In this document: one piece after another, positions 1-5,684 of the stretch | How the letters are laid out: every line of letters begins with the position of its first letter | Numbering within the stretch: position 1 is the first letter of the stretch | Source: Betaproteobacteria bacterium | Lineage (GTDB): Bacteria > Pseudomonadota > Gammaproteobacteria > Burkholderiales > Nitrosomonadaceae | Direction: 5' to 3' | Length of the DNA: 5,684 nt | Assembly (NCBI GenBank): GCA_022601315.1 | Contig: JAHZIU010000053.1 | Location: 1 to 5,684, forward strand | Notes under the pieces: generated by a model | Database searches by the model: none | What the model saw: the letters and a program-made list of their open reading frames with translations, nothing else | What the model was told of the DNA's origin: nothing | Translations under genes and position numbers: made by a program

Positions 1-1
1 C

Positions 2-313
2 AATCTGATTATGGGCAACGGTTATTTGGCACCATCCTGCACATTGGGTGACAACAATTTTCTCGCCAGTCACACTTGCATTGAACACCACAGTAAGATT
101 GGCAATCATTGTACTTTCGGTCCCAGATCGACCACATCTGGCGCAGTCACAATTGGCGACCGGGTCAAATTCGGCATGGGCGTTCTGATTGAACCGTATC
201 TGACAATCGGAAATAATTGCCTGATCCCCTCAGGCTGTGTACTCACCAACAATTTACCGCCCAATTCCGTAGTCAAAATGCAACATCATCAGATTGTAAA
301 AATCAGAGATTAA
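2..313 (+). CDS. Sugar O-/N-acyltransferase, hexapeptide-repeat (NeuD/PglD-like), 5' truncated by window edge
   Basis: The reading frame is open to the left edge, so the 103 visible codons are the C-terminal part of a longer protein. The ATG at 11 has no ribosome site and falls inside the repeat domain, so it is not the start. The sequence is a run of hexapeptide repeats ([LIV]-G-x4: LGDNNF, IGNHCT, IGDRVK, IGNNCL), the signature of left-handed parallel beta-helix acyltransferases, closing with the usual LPPNSVV exit segment. The stretch IEHHSKIGNHCTFGP corresponds to the catalytic-His region of NeuD/PglD enzymes, which transfer acetyl from acetyl-CoA to a sugar or nucleotide-sugar in the cytoplasm. 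The residue after the presumed catalytic His is His, not the usual Asp/Glu, so the exact donor and substrate are uncertain. It ends 6 bases before the next gene and is probably co-transcribed with it. Family assignment is strong; substrate is unknown. Confidence 0.85.
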   Translation, partial: NLIMGNGYLAPSCTLGDNNFLASHTCIEHHSKIGNHCTFGPRSTTSGAVTIGDRVKFGMGVLIEPYLTIGNNCLIPSGCVLTNNLPPNSVVKMQHHQIVKIRD

Positions 314-319
314 CAAATT

Positions 320-1102
320 ATGACTGTTGACACAAAAGACCCATCACGTTTCAGACAGAAAACACAAAACACACAAAGTGAGCGCAACTATCGTCAGGAC
401 ATGCAGCGTTATTTCGAAGAAAGTACCGGATCAAACTACGAAAAAATTGAAAACTTTCCAAAGTACTTATCGCGTCAGTCTTTAGCAAGATATCTGGCAT
501 TGTATGAGATTTTTAACAAGGCATTAACTGTACAAGGAGATGTCGTACAATGTGGTGTCAATTGGGGCGGTTCCTTGATGTACTTTGGGTTACTTTCGGC
601 CGTCTTGGAGCCCGTTAATTTGCAACGGCGTGTGATTGGGTTCGATACCTTTGAAGGCTTCCCATCCATTAACAAAAAAGATCAACAAAGCGCCCAGTTA
701 AAAAGTACAGAAATGCACCCAGGTGGCTTTGAGGCTGATTCTTATTCCGATTTATGTCGCGCGATAGCGCTTTTCGATCAAAATCGCTTTATCAGTCACG
801 TAAATAAAATGGTACTTGTCAAAGGCGACGCCTGCCAGACAATCTCAGCATTTTTAACAGAAAATACGCACACTATCGTATCGCTTCTACATCTAGACTT
901 CGATTTGTATGAGCCAACCAAAGCCGCACTAAAACATTTTCTGCCACGTATGCCAAAAGGCGCCTTGCTGGTCTTTGATGAACTAAACAACCGAACATGG
1001 CCAGGAGAAACTATAGCTGTCCTTGAAACTTGCGGCCTGAAAAATCTACATATACAGCGCTTTCCTTTTGAGCCCTATCTTTCATATGCCGTACTGGAAT
1101 AA
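320..1102 (+). CDS. TylF/MycF-like SAM-dependent O-methyltransferase
   Basis: A 260-residue class I methyltransferase of the TylF/MycF (macrocin O-methyltransferase) type, which in bacteria often methylates sugar hydroxyls on antibiotics or surface glycans using S-adenosylmethionine. Visible landmarks: a SAM-binding glycine-rich loop at residues 73-86 (DVVQCGVNWGGSL), the family-typical FDTFEGFP at 108-115 with Asp109 in the adenosine-binding position, HLDFDLYEPT at 191-200 carrying the acidic residues expected to bind the metal, and VFDELNNRTWPGE at 218-230. Motif I has Gln77 where relatives usually have Glu (VECG). The first 50 residues are polar and variable. The ATG starts 6 bases after the preceding stop with no clear ribosome site, so translation may depend on coupling to the upstream gene. 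The glycan-modifying neighbours support a nucleotide-sugar or glycan substrate, but the acceptor cannot be read from the sequence. Confidence 0.85.
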   Translation: MTVDTKDPSRFRQKTQNTQSERNYRQDMQRYFEESTGSNYEKIENFPKYLSRQSLARYLALYEIFNKALTVQGDVVQCGVNWGGSLMYFGLLSAVLEPVNLQRRVIGFDTFEGFPSINKKDQQSAQLKSTEMHPGGFEADSYSDLCRAIALFDQNRFISHVNKMVLVKGDACQTISAFLTENTHTIVSLLHLDFDLYEPTKAALKHFLPRMPKGALLVFDELNNRTWPGETIAVLETCGLKNLHIQRFPFEPYLSYAVLE

Positions 1103-1131
1103 TGTATATCATGATGAGGGTTTTAGGTTAA

Positions 1132-1953
1132 ATGGAATTCACAATTCTTGGTGCTGGTGGCTTTATCGGCAATCAATTAGTTAAATCACTCAAAACAAAA
1201 AAAGAAAACAACGTCTATGCGCCACAACGCCATAATATTACAAATGATTTAAACAAAATATTGGCGCGCGACCTGGGCCATGTTTTTTATTGTATCGGCT
1301 TGACCGCAAACTTTAGAGAACACCCTTTTAATACAGTGGATGCGCATATTTGCATACTAAAACGTATTCTCGAACACGGTCAATTTGAATCACTAACGTA
1401 TTTATCCAGCACCCGTGTTTACGAGGGCAGTGACTCAACCCATGAATCAAACTTTCTTCAGGTGTCACCCAACAATCCGGGGCATCTCTATAATCTGAGC
1501 AAATTGACCGGAGAAGCATTGTGCCTCTCAAGTGGTCTCAAAACGAAGATCGCACGACTTTCTAATGTTTTTGGTCAAGCTATGCGCCCAAAAAATTTTA
1601 TCCATCAAATACTACAAGAAGCTGCCAGTCGTGGGAAAGTACATTTTCTGACAGCGCCACAGTCTGCCAAGGACTATGTTTCGGTGCACGATATTATTCG
1701 CTGGCTGCCCCAAATTGCAATACAAGGAAAACATAATATTTATAATGTTGCCAGCGGCAAAAACACCAGTAATACCGATATTGCAGTATTGCTTAAGGAA
1801 AATGGCGTCGCAGTTAGCTATGCTGAAGATGCGCCGGAATGGTCATTTCCTGTTATTGATACAAATCGATTAACACAAGAGTTCGGGCATACACAAAGCA
1901 ATTTTTCCAGCGAATTTAATGATTTGTATCGTTATTACAGCCAGTCACACTGA
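1132..1953 (+). CDS. NAD(P)-dependent epimerase/dehydratase (extended SDR)
   Basis: A 273-residue Rossmann-fold enzyme of the extended short-chain dehydrogenase/reductase family that typically epimerises, dehydrates or reduces nucleotide-sugars in the cytoplasm. The N-terminus gives the cofactor loop GAGGFIG at residues 7-13. The region YLSSTRVYEG at 90-99 supplies the catalytic Ser/Thr, and YNLSK at 120-124 supplies the catalytic Tyr120 and Lys124. A RLSNVFG segment at 142-148 and DYVSVHDI at 181-188 are also typical of sugar-nucleotide SDRs. At 273 residues it is shorter than the 310-350 of GalE/RmlB-type enzymes, so it may be a reductase-like branch with a small substrate domain. The start codon follows a purine-rich GATGAGGG (1113-1120) and a nearer TAGGT. 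It probably belongs to the same transcription unit as the two genes before it. Substrate not identifiable. Confidence 0.86.
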   Translation: MEFTILGAGGFIGNQLVKSLKTKKENNVYAPQRHNITNDLNKILARDLGHVFYCIGLTANFREHPFNTVDAHICILKRILEHGQFESLTYLSSTRVYEGSDSTHESNFLQVSPNNPGHLYNLSKLTGEALCLSSGLKTKIARLSNVFGQAMRPKNFIHQILQEAASRGKVHFLTAPQSAKDYVSVHDIIRWLPQIAIQGKHNIYNVASGKNTSNTDIAVLLKENGVAVSYAEDAPEWSFPVIDTNRLTQEFGHTQSNFSSEFNDLYRYYSQSH

Positions 1954-1961
1954 GGTCATCA

Positions 1962-2077
1962 ATGAGCGATGCTATTAAATAAAAATTTTTCGCTTTTATA
2001 AAGGAAAAGTAACTATCGCCGATTATATTGAAGTATGCAAAAAAACAAACGTTGATTTTAGCTTCATAACTAAATGA
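1962..2077 (+). pseudogene. Possible frameshifted gene remnant, about 38 codons, unidentified
   Basis: A GAGG ribosome-like site (1952-1955) is followed at good spacing by ATG (1962) and the codons MSDAIK, then TAA at 1980. One base back in frame, from 1979, a second stretch runs open to TGA at 2075-2077 and reads like real protein (FRFYKGKVTIADYIEV, then a Lys-rich and Asp/Phe-rich tail). Joined, it would be roughly 38 residues; the A5T5 run at 1981-1990 is a likely place for an insertion or deletion. The TGA overlaps the pseudopilin start in an ATGA arrangement. I cannot name a family. It may be the start of a glycan-cluster gene truncated by whatever brought in the pseudopilin pair, but a stop-free run of this length can also occur by chance in AT-rich DNA, so this is tentative. 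Confidence 0.3.
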
Positions 2078-2568
2078 TCAATTTACTACATAATAGACAT
2101 ATCTCACGTGACAACCAGCGAGCCTTTACATTACTCGAACTATTAATAACTATTGCAATTATTGGCATCGCTTCAACCATTGCAGTACCTTCATATAGAG
2201 AATATGTAGAGCGCGCTGATATTGCGCAGGCCATCGCGGATATTTATCGTGTAGATGTTGCTATGGCAACCTTCGAGACATCCAATTTGGGTCGTTTACC
2301 CGATTCATTAGCTGATATCGGTATGGGCGGCTTGCTTGATCCATGGGGAAACCCGTATCAATATTTAAATCTGTCCGATCCGAATAACAGAGCAGCTAGA
2401 GGCAATGCCCGTAAAGATCACAATTTGGTTCCCATCAACTCAGATTATGATCTATACAGTATGGGCAAGGACGGAGCAAGTGTATCGCCGTTGACAGCTA
2501 AAGCTAGTCGTGATGACATCGTTCGAGCGGGTAATGGACGATTTGTTGGAAAAGCAACAGATTTCTAA
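2074..2568 (+). CDS. GspG-like type II secretion pseudopilin / type IV pilin-like protein
   Basis: A 164-residue prepilin. A positively charged 17-residue leader ends in the prepilin-peptidase site (RA|FTLLELLITIAIIG), giving a predicted mature protein of 147 residues with Phe1 and the conserved Glu5 (Glu22 of the precursor), followed by the hydrophobic helix that anchors subunits in the inner membrane before assembly. The rest matches the GspG major-pseudopilin pattern: LLDPWGNPYQY at 87-97 and the acidic loop SDYDLYSMGKDG at 123-134, which in GspG binds calcium. Two oddities: Ala instead of Gly at position -1, and a leader longer than the usual 6-9 residues of GspG. No other secretion genes are visible, so it is an orphan here and could serve a dedicated pilus-like filament rather than a full secretion system. 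No ribosome site precedes the ATG. The next gene starts 11 bases downstream, suggesting an operon. Confidence 0.88.
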   Translation: MINLLHNRHISRDNQRAFTLLELLITIAIIGIASTIAVPSYREYVERADIAQAIADIYRVDVAMATFETSNLGRLPDSLADIGMGGLLDPWGNPYQYLNLSDPNNRAARGNARKDHNLVPINSDYDLYSMGKDGASVSPLTAKASRDDIVRAGNGRFVGKATDF

Positions 2569-2579
2569 ACCTTTTGCTT

Positions 2580-5405
2580 ATGAAACTAGAAAGAAATGTT
2601 TTTCGCAGTAAGGTTGCCCGCAGAATGCTGGCTTTTTTTGTTTTATCCGCTTTTATTCCAGTACTCTTTCTCGCGCTTCTATCCTATTGGGAATCTAATA
2701 GGATGTTAGTGAAGCAGGCACACATACAATTGGGTGCTGCCAGCGACATTTATAATAAATCGATATACGATCGATTATTAATAGCAAATCAATTACTAGT
2801 TGATACAGCTCAGCGTCATGTCATTGATAATTCGCTAACAGATGGCGAGACACAAATCGGCAAACAATTTCGCAGCCTGACTCTCCGATTACCGACAGGT
2901 GTCACGACCCCAATTTTTGGTAGTGGGATCGAAATTGATACGCCAAGCGTTGCTGCCATGAGGCATTTATCTAAAGGTTTACCGTTACTAGTAACACAAC
3001 AGAGCGGTCTGGACACTAAAATTCTAATATTACGTGCACAGAACCCACAGGCAGCGGAAAGTAGTATTCTAATTGCAGAAGTTTTGCCAGACTACCTTTG
3101 GGGAGACCCGGGTAATTTCGCGCTTGACGTCAACCTCTGTGTATTGAATATGGATTACGTTCAACTGTTTTGCACCCTACCGCTTCAGAATGATTCTATG
3201 AAGCAGGCAATCCACGAGATAGCTCAATCGACAAAAGGCGAATTTTCCTGGCAACAAAATCAGGAAAATTACATCGCCAATTATCATGAGATTTTTCTTC
3301 AAGCAAAATTCTTTACGCCACGCTGGCTTGTAGTCGCAACGCAACCAGAGATCGACGCGTTGGGCTCTATGACAACGTTTAATACTATTTTCTGGGGTAG
3401 CGTTATTCTCTCTGTACTTCTGATCATGTTATTCAGCATGATACAAATTCGCCGTGTTTTGGTTCCGTTGGAGAAACTGATTGATGGGACACGCCGGCTG
3501 GGAAGCCGTGACTTTACTACAAAAGTAGATGTAAGCAGTCCAGACGAATTTGGTGAATTGGCAATATCTTTCAATGCCATGGGAGATCGCCTGGGAGATC
3601 AATTTGAAACGCTAACAGCGCTCTCTAAAATTGACCGTGAAATATTATCTGGGTTGGATATAGATAAAATATCCAAAGAAGTATTGGCACACTTACAAAA
3701 AGTGGCGGCTGCTTGTTTCGCCAGCATTTCTGTATTTGATCATGCTTCTCCAGAGAAAACGTATATCTATATGATGGGTGAAAACGGTAATCAATTACCT
3801 GTTCAACAGCACGTCATATCAACCGAAATACAGCAATTACTCCATACCAATCAAAATGGCGTATGGATATCTGGCGAACCCGTTCAACAGTTAATACAGC
3901 TTGAAAAGATGAAATTAGATACACAACACCTTTTCATGCTGCCACTAACCTGGAAAGATCAAATGGTCGGTTTTATATCGCTAGGCCTCCATGCTCCAAT
4001 TAGCTGGCGAGAGGAGGATAATAACCGTATCCAAGGTTATGCAGACAGAGTAGCTGTCGCTCTTTTTACAAAAAACCGGGAAGAGCTATTGATGCGTCAA
4101 GCACGTATAGATGCCTTGACAGGCCTGCCAAACCGATTCCTTTTTATGGAGCAACTGCAAAAAGAAATTGCACACTCGCAACGTCTGCAAAGAAAATTAG
4201 CGGTAATCTATATTGATCTTGATCGTTTCAAAAAGATTAATGATAGCTTAGGGCATTCAGCCGGGGACGAATTATTGCTTGAAGCTGGCCAACGTTTGCA
4301 GCACTGTGTACGTGAGGGAGATACTGTAGCCCGGCTTGGCGGTGATGAGTTTGCAATTATCGTTAGTGATTTTGATTCCGAGCATCACCTAACAACAATC
4401 TCTGAAAAAGCCATTGTTGCGCTGGCCAAACCTTTTATTATTAACGCAGAAGAAAATACTGTTGCCGCCAGTCTTGGTATCGCCATTTACCCACAGGATG
4501 GTAATAGTATTGCTGATTTGATGCGTAATTCTGATATTGCCATGTATCGCGCAAAGGAAAAAAGCGGTGATCAGTATGTATTCTTTGAAGAAAACATGAA
4601 TGCCCATGTGATCCAGCGAGCCACCATAGAACGAGAGTTAAGGCGTGCAATTTCAGAACAGCAATTTGTTCTGCACTACCAACCCCAAGTTGATCCAAAA
4701 ACAGGAATCGTACGTGGTGTCGAGGCACTTGTACGTTGGAATCATCCTGAGCGCGGTATCGTCTCACCTGGATATTTTATTGGCATTGCCGAAGATACCG
4801 GATTAATCGCGGAAATAGGACATATCGTGCTAGTGAAAGCTTGTGAACAATACCGTATGTGGCTCAATCAAGGTATTCCATTAGAATATGTTGCAGTAAA
4901 CGTATCGGTCAGACAGTTTCGTCAGCCTAACTTTTTCCAGGTAGTAGAAACTGTGCTACAAAATAATGCCATACCAGCGCATTGTCTTGAATTAGAAATC
5001 ACAGAGAGTGTATTGATGGATGATACGGAGGTTGTTCTGAAAATGCTTCACCAATTGCAACAACTTGGCATCCAGCTTTCTATAGACGATTTTGGGACAG
5101 GTTACTCTTCAATGTCATATTTGGAACAGCTCCCTTTTGATACTTTAAAAATAGATATGTCATTTGTACGCAAGATCCAGGAAAATGGCGAAGGAGGAAC
5201 CATTGCTGCGACTATTGCCGCCATGGCACATGCGCTCAATAAAAATGTTGTCGCCGAAGGTGTTGAGACACAGGCGCAACTAGATTTTTTGCGTGAACAC
5301 GATTGTGAATTGATACAAGGCTATTTTTTCAGCCGCCCATTGCCTGCGAAAGAGCTTGCAACATTCGTAAATACGCACGCAACCAAAAATGGTAATATAC
5401 AATAA
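2580..5405 (+). CDS. Membrane-bound sensor with HAMP, GAF, GGDEF and EAL domains (cyclic-di-GMP turnover)
   Basis: A 941-residue inner-membrane signalling protein predicted to make and/or degrade the second messenger cyclic-di-GMP. Order, numbered from the ATG at 2580: membrane segment about 16-35; periplasmic region 36-268 of unrecognised type with Cys187 and Cys198 close together; membrane segment about 270-288; HAMP about 289-343 (Pro296, DEFGEL 322-327); GAF-like region about 353-498; GGDEF domain about 508-670 starting DALTGLPNR; EAL domain about 683-930. The cyclase site is intact (GGDEF 587-591, Asp546 in YIDLDRFK), as is the product-inhibition I-site RxxD (578-581). The phosphodiesterase residues are all present: Glu715 of EAL, Asn774, Glu806, Asp836-Asp837 in DDFGTGYSS, Lys857, Glu893 and Gln913. 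Both activities therefore look possible; the net direction cannot be predicted. A TTG at 2574 would add two residues; ATG is preferred, but neither has a ribosome site, so coupling to the pseudopilin gene is likely. Confidence 0.93.
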   Translation: MKLERNVFRSKVARRMLAFFVLSAFIPVLFLALLSYWESNRMLVKQAHIQLGAASDIYNKSIYDRLLIANQLLVDTAQRHVIDNSLTDGETQIGKQFRSLTLRLPTGVTTPIFGSGIEIDTPSVAAMRHLSKGLPLLVTQQSGLDTKILILRAQNPQAAESSILIAEVLPDYLWGDPGNFALDVNLCVLNMDYVQLFCTLPLQNDSMKQAIHEIAQSTKGEFSWQQNQENYIANYHEIFLQAKFFTPRWLVVATQPEIDALGSMTTFNTIFWGSVILSVLLIMLFSMIQIRRVLVPLEKLIDGTRRLGSRDFTTKVDVSSPDEFGELAISFNAMGDRLGDQFETLTALSKIDREILSGLDIDKISKEVLAHLQKVAAACFASISVFDHASPEKTYIYMMGENGNQLPVQQHVISTEIQQLLHTNQNGVWISGEPVQQLIQLEKMKLDTQHLFMLPLTWKDQMVGFISLGLHAPISWREEDNNRIQGYADRVAVALFTKNREELLMRQARIDALTGLPNRFLFMEQLQKEIAHSQRLQRKLAVIYIDLDRFKKINDSLGHSAGDELLLEAGQRLQHCVREGDTVARLGGDEFAIIVSDFDSEHHLTTISEKAIVALAKPFIINAEENTVAASLGIAIYPQDGNSIADLMRNSDIAMYRAKEKSGDQYVFFEENMNAHVIQRATIERELRRAISEQQFVLHYQPQVDPKTGIVRGVEALVRWNHPERGIVSPGYFIGIAEDTGLIAEIGHIVLVKACEQYRMWLNQGIPLEYVAVNVSVRQFRQPNFFQVVETVLQNNAIPAHCLELEITESVLMDDTEVVLKMLHQLQQLGIQLSIDDFGTGYSSMSYLEQLPFDTLKIDMSFVRKIQENGEGGTIAATIAAMAHALNKNVVAEGVETQAQLDFLREHDCELIQGYFFSRPLPAKELATFVNTHATKNGNIQ

Positions 5406-5406
5406 A

Positions 5407-5410
5407 AAGG
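5407..5410 (+). promoter_or_regulatory. Ribosome binding site of the CmcI-family gene
   Basis: An AAGG core inside AAAAAGG lies five bases before the ATG at 5416 and directly after the stop of the GGDEF-EAL gene. It is the clearest Shine-Dalgarno sequence in the window and fixes the start of the downstream gene. Confidence 0.6.
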
Positions 5411-5415
5411 CAATT

Positions 5416-5684
5416 ATGGACGATCCTGTTAAACAATTTGAAGCAGAGAAACTTGCCCGCATAGAAGCGTATAAAAAAGACACCGAATTCCAGAAACAAT
5501 CACGTGATTGGCTGGAAGAAAGTATGCGCAAATACTATGTGTACAATTTCTCCTGGTTAGGCCGGCCGATCATACAAAATCCTATCGATATGGTCGCCAT
5601 GCAGGAAATTATCTGGGAAGTTAAACCCGATTTAATCATTGAAACCGGTATTGCCCATGGCGGTTCACTCATATTTTCAGCGTC
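5416..5684 (+). CDS. CmcI / cephalosporin-hydroxylase-family SAM methyltransferase, 3' truncated by window edge
   Basis: The first 89 codons of a gene that runs off the right edge. The visible part has the family hallmarks: YNFSWLGRPIIQNPIDM at residues 43-59, then EIIWEVKPDLIIETGIAHGG at 64-83, whose ETGIAHGGS is the SAM-binding loop. Members include CmcI of cephamycin synthesis and mycobacterial rhamnosyl O-methyltransferases; in proteobacterial surface-glycan clusters they are presumed sugar or lipid-linked-sugar O-methyltransferases. The family is usually about 230-260 residues, so some two thirds is outside the window. The start is well supported by the AAGG site. It begins 10 bases after the GGDEF-EAL stop, so it is probably co-transcribed with it. 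It resumes the glycan-modification theme of the first three genes and is the second SAM methyltransferase in the window. Substrate unknown. Confidence 0.85.
   Translation, partial: MDDPVKQFEAEKLARIEAYKKDTEFQKQSRDWLEESMRKYYVYNFSWLGRPIIQNPIDMVAMQEIIWEVKPDLIIETGIAHGGSLIFSA

Noticed and set aside
11..313. Complete 100-codon acyltransferase starting at ATG 11
   Set aside because: The frame is open upstream, the ATG lacks a ribosome site, and the N-terminal half expected for the family is missing, so the gene is cut by the window edge.
1111..1131. A six-codon frame (ATG ATG ... TAA) ending immediately before the epimerase ATG
   Set aside because: It could act as a leader peptide for coupling, but it is too short to separate from chance and has no ribosome site of its own.
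1997..2002. TATAAA as a possible -10 element for the pseudopilin gene
   Set aside because: No acceptable -35 hexamer lies 16-18 bases upstream, and A/T-only hexamers are expected by chance in this AT-rich gap.
1981..2009. A5T5 palindrome and CTTTT/AAAAG pairing as a terminator
   Set aside because: The stems are A/T-only or five base pairs with no GC-rich stem followed by a T run, so a rho-independent terminator is not supported.
2758..2776. Perfect 7-bp inverted repeat AATCGAT-5-ATCGATT
   Set aside because: It lies inside the coding sequence of the GGDEF-EAL protein, is short, and has no partner site elsewhere; probably coincidental.
3580..3600. Tandem TGGGAGATC copies 12 bases apart
   Set aside because: They encode MGDRLGD in the HAMP-to-linker helix, where heptad-like repetition is normal; only two copies and no mobile-element hallmarks.
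4441..4767. A 108-codon open frame on the minus strand
   Set aside because: It lies entirely antisense to the conserved GGDEF-EAL coding sequence, its translation has no recognisable motif or coherent composition, and no ribosome site is evident. It is a shadow frame.
5280..5531. An 83-codon minus-strand frame spanning the GGDEF-EAL/CmcI junction
   Set aside because: It is antisense to two well-supported genes and to the clear AAGG ribosome site between them; the translation looks like random sequence.

Overview
The window looks like a Gram-negative proteobacterial chromosome segment with a moderate to low GC content (estimated by eye at the low 40s percent). The evidence is a GspG-type pseudopilin, a membrane-anchored HAMP-GAF-GGDEF-EAL protein, and surface-glycan modification genes. 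A gamma- or betaproteobacterium is plausible, but I cannot name the genus. All recognised genes lie on the + strand, tightly packed, and both window ends cut through a gene.

Left part (1-1953): three sugar- or glycan-tailoring genes in a row. They are the C-terminal part of a left-handed beta-helix acyltransferase of the NeuD/PglD type, a TylF/MycF-like SAM-dependent O-methyltransferase, and a short extended-SDR NAD(P)-dependent epimerase/dehydratase. This is the usual content of an O-antigen, capsule, exopolysaccharide or flagellin-glycan cluster.

Junction (1954-2073): 120 bases without an intact gene. They hold a possible decayed gene start: a ribosome site plus ATG with six codons, then a one-base frame change into about 33 stop-free, protein-like codons. 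That reading ends in a 4-base ATGA overlap with the next gene.

Middle (2074-5405): a different functional pair, an orphan GspG-like pseudopilin followed after 11 bases by a large membrane-bound cyclic-di-GMP protein. The latter has two membrane segments flanking a periplasmic region, then HAMP, GAF, GGDEF with an intact I-site, and a complete EAL active site.

Right end (5416-5684): the start of a CmcI/cephalosporin-hydroxylase-family methyltransferase with a good ribosome site, so the glycan theme resumes 10 bases after the c-di-GMP gene. The main point of interest is this pilin plus c-di-GMP pair sitting inside a glycan-modification cluster. Either it was inserted there (the junction remnant would be the scar), or it co-regulates a surface appendage with the glycan. 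Neither reading is proven by the sequence alone. I saw no tRNA, rRNA, CRISPR array, insertion sequence or convincing rho-independent terminator.
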